The notes below the pieces were generated by a model. It saw only the letters and a list, made by a program, of their open reading frames with translations, was not told where the DNA came from and made no database searches. Position numbers and translations under genes: made by a program. This document shows, one piece after another, positions 7,338 to 14,634 of a stretch of 15,079 nt of DNA. Source of the stretch: Verrucomicrobiia bacterium (GTDB lineage Bacteria; Verrucomicrobiota; Verrucomicrobiia; JABWAM01); assembly GCA_013360985.1 (NCBI GenBank), contig JABWAM010000029.1, positions 1 through 15,079 on the forward strand, read 5' to 3'. Position 1 is the stretch's first letter; the number at the start of each line of letters is the position of its first letter.

Positions 7338-8222
7338 ATGGCCAACACCCGCGACATCCGGCGTCGGATCAAGTCCGTCCGCAACACGGCTCAGATCACG
7401 AAGGCGATGCAGATGGTCGCCGCCTCGAAGATGCGCAAGGCGCAGCAGTTGGCCCTTTCGGGCCGCCCTTATGCGGAGTTGATGAATTCCGTGCTCGCGC
7501 ATTGCGCCGTCCGTTGCGACCTCGAGGCCCACCCGCTCCTGGAGAAGCGCGAAGTCCGCCGCACGGGCGTGCTCCTCATCTCCACGGACAAGGGACTTTG
7601 CGGCGGCCTCAACGCCAATCTGCTTCGCGAGGCCGCGAAACTCGACCGCGACCGGACGCGCATCGTCACCCTCGGGCGCAAGGGGCGCCAAGGCATGGCG
7701 CGCCTCGGCTATCACCTCGTCGCCGACTTCGAGATGCGCGACACCCCGGGGATCGCCCACAGCAAGGCCGTCTCCCAATTCCTCATCGAGGAATTCCTTC
7801 GCGGCGCCATTGACGAAGTCGAGGTGGTTTACTCGGAGTACGTCTCCACGATCACCCAGCGTCCGGTGCGGCGAACGCTCCTTCCGATCCAACGCCTCCG
7901 CCGGCTCAGCACCCGCCTCCAGGGCGATTCCGAAGACGAAGAGCCCGCGCTCGAATCTCCCGCAGGCGAGCCCACCTTCGAACCTTCCGCCGCCGAGGTG
8001 CTCAACGCCCTCCTCCCGCACTACCTCCATTTCCAGGTGTTCCAGTGCTACCTCGAGGCGAAGGCGAGCGAACAATCCGCCCGCATGGTCGCCATGAAGA
8101 ACGCCACCGACAACGCCCTCCAGATCGTCAAGGACCTCACCCTCCAATACAATAAGGTCCGCCAGGCGAGCATCACCAACGAGCTCCTGGAGATCTCCAC
8201 CGCCCAGCTCGCGATGGCCTGA
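7338..8222 (+). CDS. atpG: F1Fo ATP synthase subunit gamma
   Basis: The product is 294 aa (E. coli 287). Gamma is the central shaft that turns inside the alpha3-beta3 ring and couples it to the c-ring. The N-terminal helix shows the typical RRRIKSVRNTAQITKAMQMVAASKM. The Rossmann-like middle has LLISTDKGLCGGLN. The C-terminal shaft helix contains the signature ASEQSARMVAMKNATDNA and ends in the family-typical RQASITNELLEI. A somewhat acidic insertion (GDSEDEEP and following) lies before the C-terminal part. The order between atpA and atpD is the standard one. The ATG directly follows the CT-rich leader. Confidence 0.97.
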   Translation: MANTRDIRRRIKSVRNTAQITKAMQMVAASKMRKAQQLALSGRPYAELMNSVLAHCAVRCDLEAHPLLEKREVRRTGVLLISTDKGLCGGLNANLLREAAKLDRDRTRIVTLGRKGRQGMARLGYHLVADFEMRDTPGIAHSKAVSQFLIEEFLRGAIDEVEVVYSEYVSTITQRPVRRTLLPIQRLRRLSTRLQGDSEDEEPALESPAGEPTFEPSAAEVLNALLPHYLHFQVFQCYLEAKASEQSARMVAMKNATDNALQIVKDLTLQYNKVRQASITNELLEISTAQLAMA

Positions 8223-8326
8223 CCTCCCTTTCGGATCCTCCCCAACCCTTCACATACTTCACTCCTGATCATTTCTCGTTTCTCACCTCTCCCCTCCCAC
8301 CCTTCACCTCTCACCCCCTCTTGTCC
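8223..8326 (+). promoter_or_regulatory. Long pyrimidine-rich SD-less leader of atpD
   Basis: The 104-nt spacer between atpG and atpD contains only five G and is dominated by C and T (CTCTCCCC, CACCTCTC and similar runs). It is the longest such tract in the window. It has no Shine-Dalgarno sequence and almost no ability to fold, and leads directly to the ATG at 8327. No promoter elements are recognised. Confidence 0.5.
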
Positions 8327-9718
8327 ATGAGCCAAGGCCACATTGCCCAAGTCATCGGCGCCGTTGTTGACGTCGAGTTCGCCGACAGCGCCGTTCCCGC
8401 CATCTTCAACGCCCTCGAGGTCCAGGCGCCCGCCGGGAAACTCGTCCTCGAAGTCCAACAGCACCTCGGCGAAGGCTGGGTGCGCACCATCGCGATGGGA
8501 TCGAGCGAAGGCCTCAAGCGCGGCCTCCCCGTCAAGGACACCGGCGCCCCGATCTCGGTGCCCGTCGGCGAGGGCGTCCTCGGCCGCGTCTTCAACGTCC
8601 TCGGCGATCCCGTGGACGAGAAAGGCCCCGTGACGTTCGCGAAGCGTTACCCGATCCATCGCCCCGCCCCCGCCCTCGTGGATCAGGAGACCAAACCTTC
8701 CATCCTCGAGACCGGCATCAAGGTGATCGACCTCATCTGCCCCTTCACCAAGGGCGGCAAGGTGGGCGCCTTCGGCGGCGCCGGCGTGGGCAAGACCGTG
8801 GTCATCATGGAGCTCATCAACAACATCGCCAAGGCGCACGGCGGCTACTCCGTCTTCGCCGGGGTCGGCGAGCGCACCCGCGAAGGCAACGACCTCTACC
8901 AGGAAATGTCGGAGGCGGGCGTCATCGACCAAAAAGATCTCTCAAAGTCCAAGGTCGCGCTCGTGTACGGCCAGATGAACGAACCGCCGGGCGCGCGCCT
9001 CCGCGTCGCCCTCTCCGGCCTTGCGATGACCGAATACTTCCGCGACGAGAAGAACCAGGACGTGCTCCTCTTCATCGACAACATCTTCCGGTTCTCCCAG
9101 GCGGGTTCGGAGGTTTCCGCCCTCCTCGGACGCACGCCGAGCGCCGTCGGATATCAACCCACGCTCGCCGCCGAGATGGGCGACCTCCAGGAGCGCATCA
9201 CCTCCACCAAAAAAGGCTCGATCACCTCCTTCCAGGCGGTCTATGTCCCCGCGGACGACCTCACCGATCCGGCGCCCGCGACCACGTTCGCCCACCTCGA
9301 CTCGACGATCGTTCTTGAGCGCTCGATCGCCGAACTCGGGATTTATCCCGCGGTGGATCCGCTCGCCTCGACCTCCAAGGCGCTCGCGCCCGAGATCGTC
9401 GGCCAGGAACATTACGAGGTCGCCCGCGGCGTGCAGCGGACGCTGCAGCGCTACAAGGACCTGCAAGACATCATCGCGATCCTCGGCATGGACGAGCTCA
9501 ACCCCGAGGACAAGCTCACCGTCTTCCGCGCGCGCAAGATCCAACGGTTCCTCAGCCAGCCGTTCCACGTCGCCGAGGTCTTCACCGGCACCAAGGGCGA
9601 ATACGTCTCCCTCAAAGAGACGATCCGCGGTTTCCAGGAAATCCTCGACGGCAAGCACGACGACAAACCGGAAGCCTCCTTCTATATGAAGGGCGGCATT
9701 GACATGGTGAAGGCCTGA
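8327..9718 (+). CDS. atpD: F1Fo ATP synthase subunit beta
   Basis: The product is 463 aa (E. coli 460). Beta holds the catalytic ATP sites. The P-loop GGAGVGKT lies at 150-157, the catalytic glutamate E182 in GERTREG, and Walker B ends in D251 (DVLLFIDNIFRF). The lever motif usually read DELSEED appears as DELNPED (389-395). ATG 8327 is chosen over a TTG at 8321 because ATG fits the family N-terminus (SQGHIAQVIGAVVDV). The gene stop shares bases with a downstream ATG (TGATG) that opens only a 43-codon frame, which I reject as a gene. Confidence 0.98.
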   Translation: MSQGHIAQVIGAVVDVEFADSAVPAIFNALEVQAPAGKLVLEVQQHLGEGWVRTIAMGSSEGLKRGLPVKDTGAPISVPVGEGVLGRVFNVLGDPVDEKGPVTFAKRYPIHRPAPALVDQETKPSILETGIKVIDLICPFTKGGKVGAFGGAGVGKTVVIMELINNIAKAHGGYSVFAGVGERTREGNDLYQEMSEAGVIDQKDLSKSKVALVYGQMNEPPGARLRVALSGLAMTEYFRDEKNQDVLLFIDNIFRFSQAGSEVSALLGRTPSAVGYQPTLAAEMGDLQERITSTKKGSITSFQAVYVPADDLTDPAPATTFAHLDSTIVLERSIAELGIYPAVDPLASTSKALAPEIVGQEHYEVARGVQRTLQRYKDLQDIIAILGMDELNPEDKLTVFRARKIQRFLSQPFHVAEVFTGTKGEYVSLKETIRGFQEILDGKHDDKPEASFYMKGGIDMVKA

Positions 9719-9792
9719 TGGCCGACGCGCGCATAAAAAAGGCCTCCGCCTGCATCTCGACGCCTCTGCCCAACGTACGCCCCGTCCTTCGC

Positions 9793-9805
9793 GCTGGCCG
9801 CTCCA
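9793..9805 (+). repeat. 13-bp sequence shared with the obgE upstream region
   Basis: GCTGGCCGCTCCA here, in the atpD-atpC spacer, is identical to 12355-12367 upstream of obgE. Both copies are intergenic and in the same orientation. At this length and GC content chance is possible, so it is only a candidate trace of a dispersed repeat. Confidence 0.3.
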
Positions 9806-9824
9806 ACTTCGCGTTTCCCTCCCC

Positions 9825-10223
9825 ATGCCTCTCCTCCTCGAAATCGTGACGCCGGAGGCGAAGACCTTCTCCGGCGACGTGGAAAGCGTCGTGCTTCCCG
9901 GCGCGCAGGGCGAGTTCGGCGTTCTGCCGGGCCACGAACATCTCATCACCGGGATCGAGCCCGGCGAGTTGGAGATCACCCAGAACGGACAAAAATCCTG
10001 GCTCGCGGTCGGCAGCGGGTTCGTGGAGATCCGCAACGACCGCGTCGCCGTGCTCACCGACATGGCCATCCGCGTCGAGGACATCGATGAGAACGCTGTC
10101 GAAGAAGCGCGCCGACGCGCCGAAAAGGCGATCGCCGACGCGGGCCATCCCGACGAGGCCGCGCGCGCCACGCTGCAGCGGTCGCTCGCCCAGTTGAACG
10201 TCAAACGACGGCGGCGCCATTGA
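9825..10223 (+). CDS. atpC: F1Fo ATP synthase subunit epsilon
   Basis: The product is 132 aa, typical for epsilon. It sits at the foot of the gamma shaft and can restrain ATP hydrolysis. The N-terminal beta-sandwich shows VLPGAQGEFGVLPGHEHLIT (24-43) and the VGSGFVEI strand. The C-terminal two-helix part is rich in E, A and R and ends in a basic KRRRRH tail. It is the last gene of the operon, 106 nt after atpD. Its final 23 nt overlap the 3' end of the minus-strand glycosyltransferase. No Shine-Dalgarno sequence is present; the ATG follows TTTCCCTCCCC. Confidence 0.95.
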   Translation: MPLLLEIVTPEAKTFSGDVESVVLPGAQGEFGVLPGHEHLITGIEPGELEITQNGQKSWLAVGSGFVEIRNDRVAVLTDMAIRVEDIDENAVEEARRRAEKAIADAGHPDEAARATLQRSLAQLNVKRRRRH

Positions 10224-11331
10224 GCCGCGCGGCGTAGATCTCCTCGAGCTTCGCAATCATGCGCTCGAGGGAATAGCGTTCCGTCACCCGCGCGCGTCCG
10301 CGCTCGGCGAGCGCGCGCGCCAACTCGGGGTCGGTCAAAACCCGCAGGATGTTTTCTGCGAGGACATCGGGTTGATTCGGCTCGCAGAGCAACCCCTCGA
10401 CGCCGGAGGTAATGACCTCGGGGATTCCCCCGATCGCCGTCGCGACGACGGGGCGTTTCATGGCGAGAGCCTGGAGGAGCGCCTGCGGAACACCTTCGTT
10501 CGCGTAGGAAGGCAGCACGAACAGGTCCAAATCGCACAAGACCTGCGGCACCTGATCGCGGTGGCCGATGAGGAAGACGTAATCCTCGAGGTTCATGCGC
10601 AGCAGGTCGGCTTCGATATTCGCCCGCCGCGGGCCTTCCCCCGCGATCACGAAATAGGCGGAGGGGACCCGCGCTTTCACCAGTTGCGCGGCATGCAGCA
10701 GGTCGGGATGCCCCTTCCAACTGCGCAACACGGAAACCATCCCCACCAGCAGGGCGTCGGACGGCAGGCCGAGTTCTTCGCGAAGCCGACGCCGACGCTG
10801 GCCGCAATCGAAGAGGCTGAGGTCCACCCCCGTGGGCACCGCGGCGATGCGCTGAGGATCGAACCCGTTGAAGCGCACCATATCGCGCGCGATCCCTTCG
10901 CTCGTGGTGATGATGAAGTCGTGCATCCGCTGATAGACGAGGCGCGTGAGCCATCCGCGGGAGATCGGCGCGGAGATGTGCCGCGTCTTGATCACCAACG
11001 GCGTGCGCGCGCGCCGCGCCGCGCAGCCGGCCAGCCAACTGTCGCGCGAGCTGTGCGTATTCACCACGGTCACCTTTTCCGCGCGCAGAAAGTCGCTCAG
11101 CCACCTCAGGTTCGAAAAGAAATCCTGCCGCCGCATGGAGAGCGGATGCGTCTCGATCCGCGCATCCAACCCGCGGCGGAAAATGTCGCTCGACGGCGGC
11201 GCGACCAGGATCGTGCGGTGCCCGCGCTTCGCCATCTCCCTCATCTCGATCATCACGCGAATCTCCTGCCCGCCCCAGCCCTCCGAGGCTTCGGTATGAA
11301 GAATCGTCTGCTTGGCAAAGAGAGGCGGCAT
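10201..11331 (-). CDS. GT4-type glycosyltransferase (group 1 family)
   Basis: The product is 376 aa with a GT-B layout. The N-terminal domain has the donor-loop GWGGQE (19-24) and the NTHSSRDSW segment. Residues VPTGVDL (165-171) start the linker. The C-terminal nucleotide-sugar domain shows VSVLRSWKGH (199-208), VIAGEGPRR and the signature SYANEGVPQALLQALA. The second acid of the EX7E motif is Gln287. Such enzymes move a sugar from a nucleotide carrier to lipopolysaccharide, capsule or a glycolipid; the substrate cannot be told. ATG at 11331 (minus strand) is chosen because homology starts there; the frame is open much further upstream only as a shadow of the fumarase gene. It is convergent with atpC (23-nt overlap) and divergent from the fumarase gene. 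Confidence 0.9.
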   Translation of the reverse strand: MPPLFAKQTILHTEASEGWGGQEIRVMIEMREMAKRGHRTILVAPPSSDIFRRGLDARIETHPLSMRRQDFFSNLRWLSDFLRAEKVTVVNTHSSRDSWLAGCAARRARTPLVIKTRHISAPISRGWLTRLVYQRMHDFIITTSEGIARDMVRFNGFDPQRIAAVPTGVDLSLFDCGQRRRRLREELGLPSDALLVGMVSVLRSWKGHPDLLHAAQLVKARVPSAYFVIAGEGPRRANIEADLLRMNLEDYVFLIGHRDQVPQVLCDLDLFVLPSYANEGVPQALLQALAMKRPVVATAIGGIPEVITSGVEGLLCEPNQPDVLAENILRVLTDPELARALAERGRARVTERYSLERMIAKLEEIYAARLNGAAVV

Positions 11332-11388
11332 ATCAGGGAAAAGGATCGCGAGACCGCGAGATTTTGTGATAAACTGGGCCGTTCCGCA
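11332..11388. promoter_or_regulatory. Divergent promoter region, glycosyltransferase / fumarase
   Basis: This 57-nt gap separates the two divergent start codons, so promoters for both must lie here or inside the genes. It is the most AT-rich short segment nearby. It contains an inverted repeat TCGCG-AGAC-CGCGA (11346-11359), which could be a small operator, and TGTGATAAACT, which resembles an extended -10 for the fumarase direction. No good -35 is seen, so individual boxes are uncertain. Confidence 0.35.
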
Positions 11389-12267
11389 ATGAAACACCTT
11401 CGCGTCTCGCTCCTCGAACTCCTCCGCCGCGCGTCGGCCGAGATTCCGGATGACGTCCATCGGGCGATCCTTCGCGCCCTGCGCGCGGAAGCGAGACACA
11501 CCATCGCCGAGCAGGCGCTCGAGATCATCCGCCGCAACATCGCGCTCGCGAAAAACAAATCGCAGCCCATCTGCCAGGACACCGGCTCGGTTCTCTTTTT
11601 CGTCCGCGTCCCGCGCGGCCTCGATCAGATCGCCTTTCAACGCGACGCGCGCGCCGCCGTCCTTGCCGCCACCCGCAAGGGATATCTCCGCCAGAACTCC
11701 GTGGATTCTCTCACGGGAAAGAACGACGGCACCAACCTCGGCCCCGGCGCGCCCGCCTTCCATTTCGAGCAGTCCCGCAGCGACCGCGCCGAGGTGCGCC
11801 TCGTCCTCAAGGGCGGCGGCTGCGAAAACGTCGGCGCCCAGTATTCGCTGCCCCACGAAAAGCTCGGCGCGAACCGCGACCTCGAGGGCTGCCGCCGCGC
11901 GATCCTCGACGCCGTTCTCCAGGCGCAAGGCAAAGGCTGCGGCCCCGGCGTCCTCGGGGTTTGCATCGGCGGCGACCGCGCGACCGGCTATCTGCACTCC
12001 AAGGAGCAATTCCTCCGTCATCTCGACGACCGGAACCGCGTGCCAGCCCTCGCGCGTCTGGAAAAAAACATCGTGGAAACGGCCAACCGCCTCGGCATCG
12101 GCCCGATGGGTTTCGGCGGCAAGACGACCCTCCTCGGCTGCAAGATCGGCGTGCTCAACCGCCTGCCGGCCAGCTACTTCGTCAGCGTCAGCTACATGTG
12201 CTGGGCCTTCCGCCGCCAGGGGGTTGTCCTCGAAAGAAACGGGCGGATCCAACGTTGGCTCTACTGA
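11389..12267 (+). CDS. Class I (Fe-S) fumarate hydratase alpha-type subunit
   Basis: The product is 292 aa, matching the N-terminal domain (Fumerase family) of two-subunit class I fumarase or tartrate dehydratase. These enzymes interconvert fumarate and malate (or dehydrate tartrate) with an oxygen-sensitive [4Fe-4S] cluster. Cluster ligand candidates are C62 in CQDTG, C184 in GKGCGPG and C271 in SVSYMCWAF. KGGGCENVG (141-149), SLTGKNDGTN and GVCIGGDRATG (191-200) are further family signatures. ATG 11389 gives the normal family N-terminus; the long upstream open frame is a shadow of the glycosyltransferase gene. The beta subunit, usually directly downstream, is absent here, so fumarase versus another hydro-lyase of the family cannot be settled from this locus. 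Confidence 0.88.
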   Translation: MKHLRVSLLELLRRASAEIPDDVHRAILRALRAEARHTIAEQALEIIRRNIALAKNKSQPICQDTGSVLFFVRVPRGLDQIAFQRDARAAVLAATRKGYLRQNSVDSLTGKNDGTNLGPGAPAFHFEQSRSDRAEVRLVLKGGGCENVGAQYSLPHEKLGANRDLEGCRRAILDAVLQAQGKGCGPGVLGVCIGGDRATGYLHSKEQFLRHLDDRNRVPALARLEKNIVETANRLGIGPMGFGGKTTLLGCKIGVLNRLPASYFVSVSYMCWAFRRQGVVLERNGRIQRWLY

Positions 12268-12309
12268 ACCAAACCGTTCTGGACGGCATGCCGGCTTCGA
12301 CCATTTGCG

Positions 12310-12361
12310 GGCCAGCGCTCTTCGCCGCGGTGGGAAGAGCGCGGAAGCGGCGAGGCTGGCC
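12310..12361. repeat. Nested inverted repeat between fumarase and obgE
   Basis: An outer stem GGCCAGC (12310-12316) with GCTGGCC (12355-12361) encloses a 9-bp perfect stem GCGCTCTTC (12315-12323) with GAAGAGCGC (12334-12342); the two share two bases. It lies 42 nt after the fumarase stop. There is no T-run. A 13-bp part of its right end plus flank (12355-12367) also occurs before atpC (9793-9805), which hints at a dispersed palindromic repeat. Alternatives are a terminator of unusual type or a leader structure of obgE. Confidence 0.45.
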
Positions 12362-12459
12362 GCTCCATCATCCTTCGGAAAGCCTCGGCCTTCGCCTGGA
12401 GGCCCTTTCCGTCAAACGTCGAACGTCGATCCTCGGCCCATGCCTCCGGCGCGCCCTCC

Positions 12460-13509
12460 ATGTTCGTTGACCGCGTCAAAATTTACGCCAAGGCGGGCGA
12501 CGGCGGCAAGGGCTGCGTCTCCTTCCGCCGCGAGAAGTTCGTGCCCAAGGGCGGCCCCGACGGAGGCAACGGCGGAGACGGAGGCGATGTGATCCTTCGC
12601 GTGGATCCGCACACCAGCCATCTCTCCGATCTCCTCTATCAGCCGCGCTTGCTCGCCGCGCGCGGCGAGCATGGGCGCGGGAAAAATCAATATGGCCGCT
12701 CTGCGCCTCCGCTCCGCGTCAAGGTGCCGCCCGGCACCGAGGTGCGCCGCCTGCCCGAAGGCGGCTTCGTCGCCGACCTCGTGACGCCGGGGAGCGAGTT
12801 CGTTCTCTGCAAGGGAGGACGCGGCGGACGCGGGAACGCCGTCTTCCGCAGCTCGACGCATCAGGCCCCGCGCGAATTCGATCCCGGCGCGCCCGGCGAA
12901 GAGGGAGACTTCGAGCTGGAGCTCAAAACGGTCGCCGACCTCGGCCTCGTCGGCTTTCCGAACGCCGGCAAATCCACCCTGCTTACCCGGATCTCCCGCG
13001 CGCGCCCCAAGGTGGGCGCTTATCCCTTCACCACCCTTCATCCCGTCGTCGGCGCGATGGAGTTCGAAGACTGGGGAAAACTCACGATCGCGGACATCCC
13101 GGGGCTCGTCGAAGGCGCGCACCGCAACGTCGGGCTCGGCCACGGGTTCCTCCGTCACATCGAACGCTGCCGCGCCCTCGTGATCCTGCTCGACATGGCC
13201 GGAAGCGAAGGACGCGATCCCCGATCCGATTACGCCGCGCTTCTCAAGGAACTCGAGCTCCACAACCCGCGCATCCTCCACAAACCGCGCCTCGTCGTCG
13301 CCAACAAGATGGATCTCCCCGGCGCCGCCGAACATCTGCGCCGCTTCCGCCGCAAGTTCCGCATAAAACCGTTCCTCATCTCCGCCGAGAAGGGCGAAGG
13401 CCTCGCCGAACTGAAACAGGCCCTCCGCGCAGCCGTCGGCGCCCCGCCGGCCCCCGGCTTCACGCACGAGCACTCTGCCCTTCCGTCCTCGACGAAAAAC
13501 CGCATCTAG
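12460..13509 (+). CDS. obgE: Obg-family GTPase (ObgE/CgtA)
   Basis: The product is 349 aa. Obg proteins are essential GTPases that assist late assembly of the large ribosomal subunit and respond to the nucleotide state of the cell. The glycine-rich Obg fold covers residues 1-158 (KAGDGGKGCVSFRREKF, GGPDGGNGGDGGDV, KGGRGGRGNA). The G domain follows: G1 GFPNAGKS (165-172), G2 YPFTTLHP (188-195), G3 DIPG (212-215), G4 NKMD (282-285) and G5 SAE (308-310). After the G domain only a short tail of about 20 residues remains, so a C-terminal OCT domain is lacking. Common partners rplU and rpmA are not upstream. ATG 12460 matches the family start MFVDRVKIY; no Shine-Dalgarno sequence is visible. Confidence 0.97.
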   Translation: MFVDRVKIYAKAGDGGKGCVSFRREKFVPKGGPDGGNGGDGGDVILRVDPHTSHLSDLLYQPRLLAARGEHGRGKNQYGRSAPPLRVKVPPGTEVRRLPEGGFVADLVTPGSEFVLCKGGRGGRGNAVFRSSTHQAPREFDPGAPGEEGDFELELKTVADLGLVGFPNAGKSTLLTRISRARPKVGAYPFTTLHPVVGAMEFEDWGKLTIADIPGLVEGAHRNVGLGHGFLRHIERCRALVILLDMAGSEGRDPRSDYAALLKELELHNPRILHKPRLVVANKMDLPGAAEHLRRFRRKFRIKPFLISAEKGEGLAELKQALRAAVGAPPAPGFTHEHSALPSSTKNRI

Positions 13510-13511
13510 GA

Positions 13512-13562
13512 GCCAGGAGGCGCGCCCTCCCGAAACCACGACGGGGGAGGCAGGCCTCTGGC
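13512..13562. terminator. Structured gap between convergent obgE and dehydrogenase genes
   Basis: An outer stem GCCAGGAGGC (13512-13521) with GCCTCTGGC (13554-13562), with one bulged base, encloses an inner stem CCTCCC (13526-13531) with GGGAGG (13545-13550). The structure nearly fills the 60-nt gap between two convergent genes, the expected place for a two-way terminator. No T-run exists on either side, so intrinsic termination would be weak. Confidence 0.4.
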
Positions 13563-13569
13563 CCGCCAC

Positions 13570-14634
13570 TCACCCCATCGTCGCGAGCATCGCGAGGGTG
13601 ACCTCGCCGTGCATCGGCTTGCCGGCGACGAACTCGAGCACCTGGTCCACCGCGCTGCGCCCCTGGCGGAAACAGCCGTTTGTCGCGTGTCCCGCGAGAT
13701 GCGGAGTCAGGACGACGTTCGGCAGCGTCCGCAGCGGACTGTCTTTGGCGGGCGGCTCAGGATCGGTGACGTCAATAAAGGCAAAAATCCGTTGCGTCGC
13801 GAGCTCCTCGACCATCGCCTTTTCGTCCACGATCGCGCCGCGCGCGGTGTTGATGAAAATCGCCCCGTCTTTCATCGCCCGAAAATGTTCCCGCTTCAGC
13901 AGATGACGCGTCGCGGGAAGGCTGGGGGCATGCAGGGTCACCACGTCCGCGCGGTTCACCAACTCGTCGAGGCCGACGAGCGTCGCGCCGAGTTCCTTCG
14001 CCCTCTCGGGCTTCAGAAAGGGGTCGGTGATCAGGACGCGGCATTCGAGCGCGCGGAGCAACGTCAGCAGATGCAGCCCGACCTTGCTCGCCGAGATCAC
14101 CCCGATCGTCAGTCCGAACGGCTCGCGCACCACCGCGCGCGAAGTCCCGAGCTTCGGGTCGTGCCAGTTCCCGGCGCGCGTCCAATCGCGCGCGGGGAAA
14201 ACTCCCTTCAGCCCGCAGAGGATCATGCCGAGCGCAGTCTCCGCCACGCCGACCGCCAGCGCCCCGTTGCAGGTCCCCACGCGGATCCCGCGCTTCCAGG
14301 CCTCCTCGGAAACCAGGTTTTTCACGCTCCCCGCCGAGTGGACCAGGACGCGAAGGTTTCCGGCGGCCGCGACCTCTTCCGCCGTGATCGGCATCATCCC
14401 CCAGCCGGTGATCATCACCTCGGCCTCCGCGAGATGTCGGCGCACGAACGCCTTGAGCGCGGCGACCTCGGGAAGTTCGCCGGCGAGTTTCCCCGAGGCG
14501 GCGAACTCCGCGGACGCGTTGCCCGCCGCGAAATCGGGCGCGATCACCGCGTGCGCGGCCGCGAGGCGATCGAGGTCTTCCCTGCGGAAACAGCGGGCGA
14601 TCGTCGAGGGAGGAAGGTTGAAGAGAATTTTCAT
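13570..14634 (-). CDS. D-isomer-specific 2-hydroxyacid dehydrogenase
   Basis: The product is 354 aa, with the split catalytic domain and NAD-binding domain of this family, which reduces 2-keto acids or oxidises D-2-hydroxy acids (for example glycerate or phosphoglycerate types). Catalytic residues are present: R265 in NTARGAIVDE, E293 in DVTDPEPP and H312 in TPHLAGHA. The dinucleotide motif is degenerate: the usual GxGxxG reads SASKVG (181-186). D204 in LITDPF is the acidic residue expected to favour NAD over NADP. ATG at 14634 (minus strand) gives a normal N-terminus (MKILFNLPP); no Shine-Dalgarno sequence is seen. It converges on obgE. The substrate cannot be assigned; the subgroup is often linked to sugar-acid metabolism, which is inference only. 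Confidence 0.88.
   Translation of the reverse strand: MKILFNLPPSTIARCFRREDLDRLAAAHAVIAPDFAAGNASAEFAASGKLAGELPEVAALKAFVRRHLAEAEVMITGWGMMPITAEEVAAAGNLRVLVHSAGSVKNLVSEEAWKRGIRVGTCNGALAVGVAETALGMILCGLKGVFPARDWTRAGNWHDPKLGTSRAVVREPFGLTIGVISASKVGLHLLTLLRALECRVLITDPFLKPERAKELGATLVGLDELVNRADVVTLHAPSLPATRHLLKREHFRAMKDGAIFINTARGAIVDEKAMVEELATQRIFAFIDVTDPEPPAKDSPLRTLPNVVLTPHLAGHATNGCFRQGRSAVDQVLEFVAGKPMHGEVTLAMLATMG

Noticed and set aside
9718..9849. 43-codon frame whose ATG overlaps the atpD stop (TGATG)
   Set aside because: The start position is attractive for coupling, but the peptide is unrecognisable, the frame ends inside atpC, and it lies in a CT-rich spacer.
10462..10494. Loss of the second acid in the glycosyltransferase EX7E motif (Gln287) as evidence of inactivity
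   Set aside because: From memory, EGVPQ-type GT4 proteins with Gln at this place form a common subgroup, so I do not treat it as unusual.
10372..11388. Upstream extension of the fumarase frame
   Set aside because: It lies antisense to the conserved glycosyltransferase, and fumarase homology begins only at ATG 11389.
11332..12252. Upstream extension of the glycosyltransferase frame
   Set aside because: It runs antisense through the fumarase gene; glycosyltransferase homology begins just after the ATG at 11331.
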